Assembly (NCBI GenBank): GCA_009649675.1
Contig: WJPL01000001.1
Coordinates: 428,469 to 492,468, forward strand
From: Alphaproteobacteria bacterium HT1-32
GTDB lineage: Bacteria; Pseudomonadota; Alphaproteobacteria; Rhodospirillales; HT1-32
Direction of reading: 5' to 3'
DNA length: 64,000 nucleotides
In this document: positions 56,882 to 64,000 of the stretch, in pieces
Position numbering within the stretch: the stretch's first letter is position 1
Layout: the number at the start of each line of letters is the position of its first letter
Notes under the pieces: generated by a model
The model's input: only the letters and a program-made list of their open reading frames with translations
What the model was told of the DNA's origin: nothing
Database searches by the model: none
Position numbers and translations under genes: made by a program

Positions 56882-57475
56882 ATGATTGGTCTGATTTTCA
56901 GACGGCTTGCAGGCAGTGCACTGGACTCCGTAATCCCCGACATCGCCCGGCTGCGGATCTCGGTTTTCCGGGACTGGCCGTATCTCTATGACGGCAGCAT
57001 CGAGTACGAGGACCGGTATCTGCGGACACTGATGCAGGCAGACGGGCATGTTGTTGTGGTCTGCTATGCCGGCGATCAGATCGTCGGAGCCGCGACAGGC
57101 GCCCCCCTTGCCAGCCAGCATCCGGAGTTCCGTAAACCGTTTGAGGATGCCGGCCATGATCCGGCTGACTGGTTCTATTGCGCGGAATCCGTATTGCTGC
57201 CGGAATGGCGCGGACAGGGTGCCGGACACCGGTTCTTTGACGAACGCGAAGCGCACGCCCGCAAGCTGGGTTTCAGCCGGTCAGCCTTCTGCGCCGTCCA
57301 GCGCCCCGATACCCATCCCATGCGCCCGACCGACTATGGCCCCCTCGACGCATTCTGGAAGAAACGCGGCTACCAGCCCCGGCCCGACCTCATCACATGC
57401 TTCAGCTGGAAAGACATCGCCGAGGCCACCGAAACTCCGAAACCAATGCAATTCTGGACCCGCGAGGGTCTGTGA
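56882..57475 (+). CDS. GNAT-family N-acetyltransferase
   Basis: A 197-residue acetyltransferase. The acetyl-CoA loop is VLLPEWRGQGAGHRFFDEREA (about residues 105-125), a clear R/QxxGxG/A motif, and HVVVVCYAGDQIVGAATG forms strands before it. The C-terminal FWKKRGYQPRPDLITCFSWKDI is typical of a subgroup of uncharacterised GNAT proteins. The acceptor is unknown. ATG 56882 is chosen over an in-frame ATG at 56810, which would add 24 residues unlike the family. It faces the PACE gene, with 31 bases between stops. Confidence 0.85.
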   Translation: MIGLIFRRLAGSALDSVIPDIARLRISVFRDWPYLYDGSIEYEDRYLRTLMQADGHVVVVCYAGDQIVGAATGAPLASQHPEFRKPFEDAGHDPADWFYCAESVLLPEWRGQGAGHRFFDEREAHARKLGFSRSAFCAVQRPDTHPMRPTDYGPLDAFWKKRGYQPRPDLITCFSWKDIAEATETPKPMQFWTREGL

Positions 57476-57506
57476 AACCGGTGCAGGGCCATACCCTGCC
57501 CCGCCG

Positions 57507-57941
57507 CTAATCTCCGGAAGCGGGGGATGGCTGGGGGATGGGGAAGATGATGTCGTAGAGCCAGTTGTAAATGAAGGCGTAGATCAGGAAAAAGACGGCG
57601 AAGGAGAGGTCGAGAACGAAGGCATGCAGCAGCGTGACCTCCAGATACCAGGCGATGAAAGGCATCAGGACAATCAGCAGCCCGCCCTCGAACAGAACCG
57701 CATGAAGCATGCGCACCCGGATCGTCTTCACGACGGAGCCAGTGACGCGCAGCATCATATGATCGAACAACAGGTTGTAGGCATAGTTCCAGAGGGCAGC
57801 GATGCCGGCGCTGACGAAGGCGACGAGGCCGATATCCTGCATCGTCCGGTCGAACGCCCAGGCGCCAAGCGGCGTTACGATGATCAGGCCGAAAATCTCG
57901 AAGCAGATGGCATGGCGAATGCGGTCCCCGGTGGTACGCAT
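57507..57941 (-). CDS. PACE-family efflux transporter
   Basis: A 144-residue inner-membrane protein with four helices in two tandem bacterial transmembrane pair domains. RIRHAICFEIFGLIIVTPLG and RMLHAVLFEGGLLIVLMPF are the paired repeats, each with the conserved glutamate that carries protons; LWNYAYNLLFDHM and YNWLYDIIFP are the second signature in each half. Relatives (AceI) export biocides such as chlorhexidine and probably natural polyamine-like compounds. No regulator gene is adjacent. It marks the left chromosomal edge of the island. Confidence 0.92.
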   Translation of the reverse strand: MRTTGDRIRHAICFEIFGLIIVTPLGAWAFDRTMQDIGLVAFVSAGIAALWNYAYNLLFDHMMLRVTGSVVKTIRVRMLHAVLFEGGLLIVLMPFIAWYLEVTLLHAFVLDLSFAVFFLIYAFIYNWLYDIIFPIPQPSPASGD

Positions 57942-58080
57942 ATCGACTCCTCATTTTTTCTTCGGGTCGTCCCGAAATATTGTCCGAAATGGGGAGGTCG
58001 TCCTCGCTTGCCGGAGATATATAACCTGCACTCCGTAAGGCAAGGGGGCTGCGGGATACCGTCGGGCATCCGGGGGAGAA

Positions 58081-58127
58081 GTTCAGACCGTCACCGCCCT
58101 CGCCACTTCTGCGAAACGGCTGACACT
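58081..58127 (-). repeat. Left copy of island-flanking repeat (transposase fragment)
   Basis: 47 bases that match 61182-61228 without gaps at about 38 of 47 positions, including a perfect 16-base core, in direct orientation. On the minus strand one frame reads QPFRRSGEGG here and QPFRRNGESG in the other copy, resembling the QPFRRRER region of IS6-like transposases. Probably insertion-sequence debris; an attachment-site role is a weaker alternative. Confidence 0.6.
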
Positions 58128-58265
58128 ATGCCAGGCTCTGGGTCCGGTGATACTTTCGCATTACGAAGGGCTGCTATGTATTCTCACCCCAGTTATTGGG
58201 CCCGCGGCCAGCTTATTGTCCGCACGAAATTCGCGTCCAGATGTCACTGTCAGTTCGGGCGCGAA

Positions 58266-58319
58266 TGATGATGGACCCGGCGTTTCCGCAGCACAGCGGG
58301 AAACGCACATACATCATCA
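58266..58319. repeat. Interrupted palindrome
   Basis: Two nested inverted arms, TGATGATG with CATCATCA (58266-58273 and 58312-58319) and GCGTTTCC with GGAAACGC (58280-58287 and 58299-58306), separated by short unpaired stretches. It could fold into a hairpin in RNA or single-stranded DNA. It lies in the left junction of the island; its role is unknown. Confidence 0.45.
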
Positions 58320-58437
58320 CGGCCAGGCGGATGATCTCGGGAGATGCCCGAAACTACTAAAAGTAGGTTATGTTGTAATTTTCAAACACTACGAGACATC
58401 CCTGCCCATCTCAAGTAGCTTTCCTCTAACATTGCCG

Positions 58438-58536
58438 CTGGAAAAACTAAGAAGCGAAAAATCCGCACTGATACAGCAGTTTCTCACCGGCAAGCGCCGC
58501 GTCAAAATCAAAGAGGAGGATGCCGCCGATGCCTGA
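58438..58536 (+). pseudogene. 3' remnant of type I restriction specificity gene (hsdS)
   Basis: The last 32 codons of the frame read LEKLRSEKSALIQQFLTGKR and then RVKIKEEDAADA. The coiled-coil plus LTGKRRV ending is the standard C-terminus of HsdS subunits, which give type I restriction-modification enzymes their DNA target. No target-recognition domain is present upstream: the frame continues to 58147 but without family similarity, so the 5' part was deleted. The stop codon overlaps the start of the SIR2-like gene by eight bases, showing that the latter was translated as part of the former restriction operon. Identification rests on the C-terminal motif alone. Confidence 0.72.
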
Positions 58537-59605
58537 TATCATCACATTCGACGCAGCGATTTTAGAAAGTAATGGCTGCTCAAAGCGCCACCTGTTGCTT
58601 GGCAATGGTTTCAGCATTGGATGCCGTGCGGAAATTTTCCACTATGCTTCTCTCTACGGAGAAGCCGATTTTTCGGCGATACCTGAAGTTACCGCAGTCT
58701 TTGAAACGCTTGAGACGCAAGACTTTGAAATTGCAATTCGTGCACTAGAAAACGCCTCAAAGCTGTTCCCAATTTATGCGCCGCAAACTGCAGCCGGGTC
58801 GGCGAAAATGCTGGAGCACGCAGAGGCGCTGAAAGAGATTCTAATTACAACTATTGCAGGAAATCATCCGCCAAATCCCAATTCGATAAATGATCCCGAA
58901 TTCTGGTCATGCCGAAAATTCTTAAGTCACTTCCTAGCCTCGGAAAAAGGGGGGCATGTTTTCACACTGAACTACGACCTGCTTCTTTATTGGACGCTTA
59001 TGCACGAGGACAATCCATTTGATGCAAACGCAGTTCCGTTAAGGAAAAACGATAGTTTCGGGAACGACGAAGACGACCCCGATGCTGACTATGTTGTGTG
59101 GCAGGGAGAGACTTCGGCACACTCAGCAAACGTTCATTTCTTACACGGAGCATTGCACCTGTTTGATGCAGGCGCCGAGCTTCAGAAGTACACTTGGGTG
59201 CGCAAAGGCGAACCGCTTGTCGATCAGGCCCGAGAAGCTATTGCCGCAGACAAATTTCCTCTCTTTGTTGCAGAAGGAACAAGTGCCAAAAAGAAGAAGA
59301 AAATCCGCCATAACGCTTACCTTTACCAGTGCTTCAAGGTCATGACGTCTAATGCCGATCAGAAAAATCATTGCTTCTTTATCTTTGGGCATTCACTTGC
59401 CAGAAATGACGATCACATTCTTAGACGTCTGGGTCGTGGTCGTTTCAAGAAACTGTATGTGGGTCTTTTTGGTGATCCAAACAACGAGACAAATATAAAA
59501 ATCATTGCTCGAGCCAAAGCAATCGCCACGCAAAGAGGAGATCGGAACCCCCTAGAGTTGGCTTTCTTTGACTCTGCGACCGCCAACGTATGGGGGCAAG
59601 CATGA
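58529..59605 (+). CDS. SIR2-like (DUF4917-type) protein, candidate defence NADase
   Basis: A 358-residue cytoplasmic protein. The nucleotide loop HLLLGNGFSIG is near the N-terminus; HVFTLNYDLLLYW supplies the Asn and VHFLHGALHLF the His that in SIR2-like defence proteins cleave NAD+; CFFIFGHSLARNDDHILRR is the late signature. The overall order matches DUF4917 and SIR2_2 proteins and covers the full length. I choose ATG 58529, nine bases after AGGAGG; the ATG at 58520 abuts that site. It overlaps the HsdS remnant by eight bases and the dGTPase by four. DNA is AT-rich relative to neighbours. NAD+ depletion on infection is inferred; a substrate other than NAD+ is possible. Confidence 0.8.
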   Translation: MPDIITFDAAILESNGCSKRHLLLGNGFSIGCRAEIFHYASLYGEADFSAIPEVTAVFETLETQDFEIAIRALENASKLFPIYAPQTAAGSAKMLEHAEALKEILITTIAGNHPPNPNSINDPEFWSCRKFLSHFLASEKGGHVFTLNYDLLLYWTLMHEDNPFDANAVPLRKNDSFGNDEDDPDADYVVWQGETSAHSANVHFLHGALHLFDAGAELQKYTWVRKGEPLVDQAREAIAADKFPLFVAEGTSAKKKKKIRHNAYLYQCFKVMTSNADQKNHCFFIFGHSLARNDDHILRRLGRGRFKKLYVGLFGDPNNETNIKIIARAKAIATQRGDRNPLELAFFDSATANVWGQA

Positions 59606-60936
59606 GTTGGTACGATCGACGCGAAAGCTGGCAACAACAGGGTGAAGATGCACGTGAAGCGGGTGATATTGACTACGCACGCGTCATTCATTCCGCGTCA
59701 TTTCGGCGCTTGCAAGGAAAGACCCAAATTCTCAACTTGGGAGACAGCGACTTCTACCGTACACGCCTAACTCATTCTCTCGAAGTGGCGCAAATTGCCA
59801 GCGGCCTGACAAATCAAATCACCAAGGACTACTCGGGGCATCCAATATGCCCACACCTGCCTGACAGAACGCTAATACAAGCGATTGGATGTACGCACGA
59901 TCTCGGCCATCCACCTTTTGGCCATGGCGGTGAGGTCGCCTTGAATTATTGCATGCGCGACAATGGTGGCTTTGAGGGTAACGGGCAAACTTTACGCATT
60001 CTGTCGAAACTGGAAAATTTCTCACAAAGTGCGGGAGCAAATCTTAGTCGGCGGACTCTTCTAGGCGTTTTGAAATACCCCGCCTCGTTCAACGCAACAA
60101 ATAATCAGAAGCCGACCCTAGATTCCTCGACGAGCACCATTGAGTTGATTGATGTAAAGAGTTGCAAGCCGCCAAAATGCTATCTCGATTCAGAGAACGA
60201 AGTTGTTGATTGGATTTTGAAGCCTCTTTTGGATGACGACAAAGCGGAGTTTCAAAGCGTAACGACGCAAGAGAAAAAACATCATAAGACGAAATATAAG
60301 TCGCTCGACTGCAGCATAATGGACGTTGCGGACGATATTTCATACGGAGTGCACGATCTCGAAGACTCAATCGCCATGCGGCTTCTTAGCCGAGAAGCAT
60401 TTGAAAGCACTATTTTGCCCAAAAAATGCACTTCATTCCTGGATGCTTTGAAGGAAAAATACCCCGACGAATGTGGGAACGATGTTTATGCGCATTTCGT
60501 GGGGACGTTGTTCGGCGACAGTGCAAAGCGCAAGCGATGTATAAGCCGTCTCGTTCACCATTTCATGACTGCAATAGAGATTGTAGAAGATCGCAACTTT
60601 TCCGAGCCTTTGCTTCGCTATCGCGTACAAATTAAACAGGAACGAAGAAATTTCCTAGATTCCCTGCAATCCGTCGTGCGGGAGCAGGTCATATTCAATC
60701 CGAGCATCCAGCACCTAGAATTCAAAGGGCAAAATATGGTCGTCTCTGTTTTTGAGGCAATGGCATCTGATCCCACGCGACTTCTTCCCAAGGACGCTCT
60801 AGCACTCCACGAGAAAAGTGACATTAAGGAGCGTATCATTTGCGACTATGTCGCGGGAATGACTGATCTCTATCTACTTAAGACCTATGAGCGGCTTTTT
60901 AGCCCTCGCATGGGTTCTGTTTTTGACAAACTTTAA
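59602..60936 (+). CDS. Deoxyguanosine triphosphate triphosphohydrolase, anti-phage type
   Basis: A 444-residue HD-domain dNTP triphosphohydrolase that converts dGTP to deoxyguanosine and tripolyphosphate. The metal ligands are intact: His in RLTHSLEVAQIA, His-Asp in CTHDLGHPPFGHGGE and Asp in VADDISYGVHDLEDSI. HSASFRRLQGKTQ at the N-terminus is a typical Dgt block. The length and the central insertion resemble dGTPases known to deplete dGTP during phage infection rather than housekeeping forms. I choose ATG 59602, overlapping the SIR2-like stop by four bases (ATGA); an ATG at 59590 is less likely. AT-rich codon use like that of its partner marks both as transferred DNA. Confidence 0.88.
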   Translation: MSWYDRRESWQQQGEDAREAGDIDYARVIHSASFRRLQGKTQILNLGDSDFYRTRLTHSLEVAQIASGLTNQITKDYSGHPICPHLPDRTLIQAIGCTHDLGHPPFGHGGEVALNYCMRDNGGFEGNGQTLRILSKLENFSQSAGANLSRRTLLGVLKYPASFNATNNQKPTLDSSTSTIELIDVKSCKPPKCYLDSENEVVDWILKPLLDDDKAEFQSVTTQEKKHHKTKYKSLDCSIMDVADDISYGVHDLEDSIAMRLLSREAFESTILPKKCTSFLDALKEKYPDECGNDVYAHFVGTLFGDSAKRKRCISRLVHHFMTAIEIVEDRNFSEPLLRYRVQIKQERRNFLDSLQSVVREQVIFNPSIQHLEFKGQNMVVSVFEAMASDPTRLLPKDALALHEKSDIKERIICDYVAGMTDLYLLKTYERLFSPRMGSVFDKL

Positions 60937-61036
60937 AGGTTGGGCAGATGAACAGAACCCCAAACACCGCAGAGGGTGCTTTTAGACGAATTTGAACCAG
61001 TCCCAGTTAGCCGCCAAACACAGGAACTTATGCTGC

Positions 61037-61230
61037 TCAAAGCCGACGCCATTTTGCCAGCCCAGCAGTGCGATTCAACTTAGATCTGTTCGATTGTGGA
61101 GACGGCGCCTCTGGTTGAAATGGTTTTGGACTGAGGTATGAACGGAGATAAATCTCTGTAAATTTCTCATGCGTCGGAAGAGTTCATGCTATCACCGCTC
61201 TCGCCGTTTCTGCGAAACGGCTGCCGCTTT
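61037..61230 (-). pseudogene. Degenerate IS6-like transposase, C-terminal remnant
   Basis: Minus-strand translation gives, in broken frames, QPFRR, then LFRRMRNLQRFISVHTSVQN with HFNQRRRL after it, then LNRTAGLAKWRRL and a stop at 61037-61039. This order matches the C-terminus of IS6-like DDE transposases (QPFRRRER, FRxMxxLQKF, SVHASVxNHFN, NRxAALAEWRxL) as I know them. At least two frameshifts and an in-frame stop (61075-61077) make it inactive. Similar residues may extend to about 61262, next to tRNA-Ser. The segment 61182-61228 is repeated at 58081-58127. Nothing else is visible between 60937 and 61036. Confidence 0.6.
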
Positions 61231-61277
61231 TGATAGGCCGGAGTTTCTGTTCAGCTTTTCGCGGCGCGGAAAGCTGG

Positions 61278-61370
61278 TGGCGGGCAGGGAGGGATTCGAA
61301 CCCTCGATGGAGCTACAAACCCCATACTCCCTTAGCAGGGGAGCGCTTTCGGCCACTCAGCCACCTGCCC
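61278..61370 (-). tRNA. tRNA-Ser (anticodon GCT)
   Basis: A 93-base class II tRNA with encoded CCA (61278-61280). The acceptor GGGCAGG pairs with CCTGCCC, followed by discriminator G. The anticodon loop CTGCTAA gives GCT for AGC/AGT codons; a long variable arm follows, as expected for Ser. Its 3' end faces the island, the orientation usual at tRNA integration sites, but no repeated tRNA end is seen at the left junction. Confidence 0.97.
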
Positions 61371-61552
61371 GCAATCGCGGCAGCGACATCAGTCACTACC
61401 GGAGAGGAAGTCTTTTATGGGCCGTTCCGGATACTGTCAACGACTGAGCCCGCAAAGCGGGGAAATCCGTGTAATTGATTTTGTCCGTCCTTACCCTATC
61501 TGTTGTCCGTTGGCGCAAACCGGCCCCCGGAAAAACAGATGGATGAGCAGAC

Positions 61553-62272
61553 ATGGATATCAACAGACTGATCGGCAGCTTTCTTGGAAACAGCTCCGGT
61601 GCGGGCAGCGCTGGTTCTGTTTCAGGCATGGCTTCCCAGCTTGGTAACAAGCTTCCCGGCGGGCTTGCCGGTGGGGCAGCTGCGGGTGGTCTGGTCGCGC
61701 TGATGCTTGGTAGCAAGAAAGCCCGGAAGATGGGCGGCAAGGCGCTGACCTATGGCGGCATGGCCGTAGTCGGCGGGCTCGCCTATCAGGCTTACAAAAA
61801 CTACAAATCCAGCCAGCAGGCACCATCGCAGCCGATCCGCTCCATTGAGCCGGCACCGGCTGACAGCGGGTTCGACCCGGCTCAAATTCAGGATCAACGC
61901 GGTCAGGACATGCGCCTCGCTCTGATTCAGGCAATGATCAGTGCCGCAAAAAGCGACGGCCATATTGATGCCACAGAAAACAGCCGCATCCGTGAGCAGA
62001 TCAATGCCGCGCAGCTTGCCGCAGACGAGAAGGCCTTTTTGTTTGACCTGCTGGACGGTGACAGCGACCCGGTTGCGGTCGCCCGTCTGGCCGCTGACGA
62101 GCCACAGGCAGCGGAACTCTACCTCGCCTCGGCCCTGACAATCGACGTCGATACCCCGGAGGAGCAACGCTATATGGAACGCCTCGGCGATGCGCTTCGT
62201 CTGCCCGCAGAGTTGCAGCGCCAGCTGACCGACCATGCGTCCGCCGCGAAGGCGGGTGCCGGAGAGGCCTGA
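61553..62272 (+). CDS. DUF533 (TerB-like) protein
   Basis: A 239-residue protein. The first ~30 residues are Gly/Ser-rich, then GGLAGGAAAGGLVALMLGSK and a further hydrophobic stretch (about residues 64-80) may associate with the membrane. The C-terminal ~120 residues form a helical TerB-like domain: ALIQAMISAAKSDGHIDATE and LYLASALTIDVDTPEEQRYM, with acidic residues that can bind metal ions. This is the YebE-type DUF533 family, present in many proteobacteria and of unknown role. It has no tellurite-resistance partners here. Confidence 0.9.
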   Translation: MDINRLIGSFLGNSSGAGSAGSVSGMASQLGNKLPGGLAGGAAAGGLVALMLGSKKARKMGGKALTYGGMAVVGGLAYQAYKNYKSSQQAPSQPIRSIEPAPADSGFDPAQIQDQRGQDMRLALIQAMISAAKSDGHIDATENSRIREQINAAQLAADEKAFLFDLLDGDSDPVAVARLAADEPQAAELYLASALTIDVDTPEEQRYMERLGDALRLPAELQRQLTDHASAAKAGAGEA

Positions 62273-62420
62273 CCAGACCGGTCGCCTGCTGGCGCCATCT
62301 CAAGCCCGCTGATCAGCCGATCTTTCTGTCCGGCAACTGGTTGACCAACGCGACCCTCTGCCGCAACCTCGAAATATTCTGCGATTTCGTCCACCCATGC
62401 CTGATCCAGCTCCAGCGGCA

Positions 62421-62453
62421 ACAAAACGGCCCGGGGAAAAACGCCCGGGCCGT
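62421..62453 (-). terminator. Rho-independent terminator of the metallo-hydrolase gene
   Basis: A 10-pair GC-rich stem (62426-62435 with 62444-62453) is followed, on the minus strand, by TTTTGTTG. It lies 32 bases after the stop of the metallo-hydrolase gene. It may also stop the convergent DUF533 transcript. Confidence 0.8.
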
Positions 62454-62484
62454 GCTGTATCATTCACCAGTTGTCAGTCTGCGG

Positions 62485-63450
62485 TCAGCATCCGTCCGTG
62501 CAGGCTCCCGCACCGTCGAACGACAGCGTCTGGCCGGAAATCGGCAGATAGGTTTTGGCTGTAACCGCCTGCATGAAGGTTTCAGTCTTGCTGCCCGCGA
62601 CGACCTTGCCGCCCTTTGTCGCCACTTCATTGGCGTGGGAAGGGATGACGGAGACCGGCTTGATCAGGTCATTGATCACATAGGCTGCTTCTTTCGGGCC
62701 GGTTGTGAAGACATCGCCGATATTCATGACAACCAGCTTGGCTCCATACTGATCGGCGACAACCGTCTTCTGCTCTGACACGACGCCCGTATCTCCGGAA
62801 AGATAGGTGACCAGACCATTCGAGAAGGTCAGCACATAGCCGGTCGGCGGGCCGACATAGGCGTTGAGACCCGCGCCTTTCAGCATCTCGCCAAGTTCCC
62901 CGTCAACAAAGGCCGGATGCACGCCGTTGGAATGATTCGCAGGCACGGTTGTCACCGTCACACCACCGACCTTGCGGGACGCACCGAAGCGAACAAGCTG
63001 CGATTTCTTCGGATCACCCCCCAGCATCTTCAGCTTGTTGCCAAAGAAAGCAGGCATCTCGCTGCCGGTCACGATGGCCGCATTCGTCGCCAGGGCGATA
63101 TTCACTACATTCGTGTTCGGCGCATCGACAACCGACAGGTCAGGCTTGCCGCATTCACCGGAATTCACCCCGGCAATATGCCGGTCACCGACATGGTCGC
63201 CATGCATATGCGACACCAGGACCGCATCGACCTTGCCGAGACGGGGGTCTTCGGCACCGGCAACGGTGCGGCCGGCATCATACAGAATGCGTGTCCCGTC
63301 CGGATCCTCGAACAGCATTGCCCTGTCAAAAATGCAGAATTCGCCATCATGACTGCCCAGTGGCGTGACTTTTACAGACTGCGCCATTGCCGTCGCCGAG
63401 ATGGTCATCAATGCGGCTGTGGCACCCAGTGCCAAGACTAGTTTTCTCAT
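62485..63450 (-). CDS. Secreted metallo-beta-lactamase-fold hydrolase
   Basis: A 321-residue exported protein with a signal peptide of about 23 residues (LVLALGATAALMTISATAMA, cleavage near AMAQ). VLVSHMHGDHVGDRH carries the zinc motif HxHxDH, and VPANHSNGVHPAFVDGE and TYLSGDTGVVSEQKTV the later ligands, so the binuclear site is complete. Metal-dependent hydrolysis of a lactone, phosphoester or similar bond in the periplasm is likely; this group is not a typical antibiotic-degrading beta-lactamase. The tail GACTDGC has two cysteines that could form a disulphide. It ends at a terminator shared in position with the DUF533 gene. Confidence 0.85.
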   Translation of the reverse strand: MRKLVLALGATAALMTISATAMAQSVKVTPLGSHDGEFCIFDRAMLFEDPDGTRILYDAGRTVAGAEDPRLGKVDAVLVSHMHGDHVGDRHIAGVNSGECGKPDLSVVDAPNTNVVNIALATNAAIVTGSEMPAFFGNKLKMLGGDPKKSQLVRFGASRKVGGVTVTTVPANHSNGVHPAFVDGELGEMLKGAGLNAYVGPPTGYVLTFSNGLVTYLSGDTGVVSEQKTVVADQYGAKLVVMNIGDVFTTGPKEAAYVINDLIKPVSVIPSHANEVATKGGKVVAGSKTETFMQAVTAKTYLPISGQTLSFDGAGACTDGC

Positions 63451-63598
63451 CGTTATCTCCCTGATTTACCAAATTTGAATCTTCAGACTTCATGTCTGAG
63501 GTTGGTATGCTTCAGCATCAGATCAACAATAATCGATAAAATATAATTTTGGGAATTTATGTAGGTATTTTCATTCGCAATACTGCGACCACAGACAG

Positions 63599-64000
63599 TC
63601 AGCAACCTGCCGACGGGACAGGAGCAACCCCGGTATCGACGGTCGTCTGTTCATCAACCTCTCTGCGCGGCCAGTATGTCGTTACGCTTGTGCCGCCACC
63701 GATAGCACTGTTAACCGTGATCCTGCCGCCATTCATTTCCATCAGACGGTGGACAATCGACATGCCAAGTCCTGTACTCGCCGTCGACGCCTCGTCATCT
63801 CTGCGGACATAGGCGGAGCGAATCAGCGGGAACGGCTGACCAAGCTGCTTCAGCAATTCCCCGGACATGCCCTTCCCGTTGTCGGTGACTGTGAGCCCGA
63901 CGGTCTGTTCTGACGAGCGGTCGTCGAGGCTGATCCTTATCTCAATATTATCACCGGCATGCTCCACCGCATTGCTCAGCAGGTTCATCAGAACCTGATT
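63599..64000 (-). CDS. Sensor histidine kinase, C-terminal part (5' end outside window)
   Basis: The last ~133 codons of a histidine kinase: N box LMNLLSNAVEHAG, G1 box VTDNGKGM and G2 box TGLGMSIVHRLMEMNGG of the HATPase domain, followed by a 20-residue tail. The frame is open to the window edge, so the dimerisation and sensor parts lie to the right. The kinase would phosphorylate a response regulator that is not visible here. Confidence 0.92.
   Translation of the reverse strand, partial: NQVLMNLLSNAVEHAGDNIEIRISLDDRSSEQTVGLTVTDNGKGMSGELLKQLGQPFPLIRSAYVRRDDEASTASTGLGMSIVHRLMEMNGGRITVNSAIGGGTSVTTYWPRREVDEQTTVDTGVAPVPSAGC

Larger units (their letters stand above)
57942..58437. other. Left junction of accessory island, no intact gene
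   Basis: About 500 bases between the PACE gene and the HsdS remnant. The first part resembles host DNA. It contains a transposase-fragment repeat at 58081-58127 and an interrupted palindrome at 58266-58319, and the base composition shifts to AT-rich from about 58345. I see no complete gene; the frames here carry no recognisable family. Confidence 0.6.

Noticed and set aside
57048..58268. 406-codon open frame crossing the GNAT gene, the PACE gene and the island junction
   Set aside because: It is out of frame with the GNAT gene and antisense to PACE; the translation is low-complexity acidic/Gln-rich and lacks any start signal.
60945..60962. AACAGAACCCC as an IS6-type terminal repeat of the transposase remnant
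   Set aside because: Its orientation is wrong for the end of an element whose transposase reads on the minus strand.
58081..61228. The 47-base repeats as phage or integrase attachment sites
   Set aside because: No integrase gene is present, the repeats do not include the tRNA end, and both resemble a transposase segment, which explains them more simply.
62485..63450. Antibiotic-degrading metallo-beta-lactamase
   Set aside because: The zinc motif is shared with many hydrolases; the surrounding blocks are not those of known carbapenemases, so only the fold is claimed.

Overview
The window reads as chromosomal DNA of a free-living, probably marine or soil alphaproteobacterium, most likely Rhodospirillales-like. 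Supporting signs are the moderately GC-rich coding sequence, the chorismate mutase - hisC - tyrA order beside a small methyltransferase and gloB, a fused TAXI-type TRAP permease, many binding-protein-dependent uptake genes, and a ppx - rlmE - guaB - rsmB - guaA block. The genus assignment is inference. Most of the window is ordinary core and catabolic sequence; one short accessory island lies near the right end.

Layout. 1-9.3 kb: organic-acid uptake and activation (BMP-type and amino-acid-type binding proteins, a GcvR-like ACT protein, an isocitrate-lyase/PEP-mutase family enzyme, a PrpE-like acyl-CoA synthetase, an MFS carrier, an acyl-CoA hydrolase/CoA-transferase and its GntR/UTRA regulator). 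9.5-17.2 kb: an EamA exporter, then two chemoreceptors, each next to a small secreted PDC-like sensor protein, around a PrpF/GalD isomerase gene. 17.5-20.1 kb: an unusual B12-binding, mutase-like protein translationally coupled to a ProC-like reductase. 20.1-26 kb: cupin, EamA, gloB, methyltransferase, chorismate mutase, hisC, tyrA. 26-36.4 kb: a TAXI-TRAP transporter and a complete urate-to-glyoxylate route (PuuD, UraH, a PuuE-UraD fusion, allantoicase, AllA), followed by an oxaloacetate decarboxylase-like enzyme. 36.4-38.1 kb: a copper-delivery operon (PCuAC, SCO). 38.1-48.3 kb: a methyltransferase, an ArsR/SRPBCC pair, a membrane acyltransferase and the guanine-nucleotide/rRNA-modification block. 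48.5-57.9 kb: tRNA-Gln(CTG), then a surface-glycan locus (two large polytopic proteins, a MurG-like glycosyltransferase, GtrA, a ChbG/HpnK deacetylase, two methyltransferases), a GNAT enzyme and a PACE efflux protein. 61.3-64 kb: tRNA-Ser(GCT), a DUF533 protein, a secreted metallo-beta-lactamase-fold protein and the end of a sensor kinase.

The most notable part is the island at about 58.0-61.27 kb, between the PACE gene and the 3' end of tRNA-Ser. It holds the last ~32 codons of a type I restriction HsdS gene. Overlapping that remnant is a SIR2-like (DUF4917-type) gene, which in turn overlaps an anti-phage-type dGTPase gene. The DNA is visibly more AT-rich than its surroundings, and related degenerate transposase fragments lie on both sides. 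I read it as a two-gene candidate anti-phage module (NAD depletion plus dGTP depletion) that has outlived the type I restriction operon that carried it. The function is inferred from motifs and gene order, not demonstrated.
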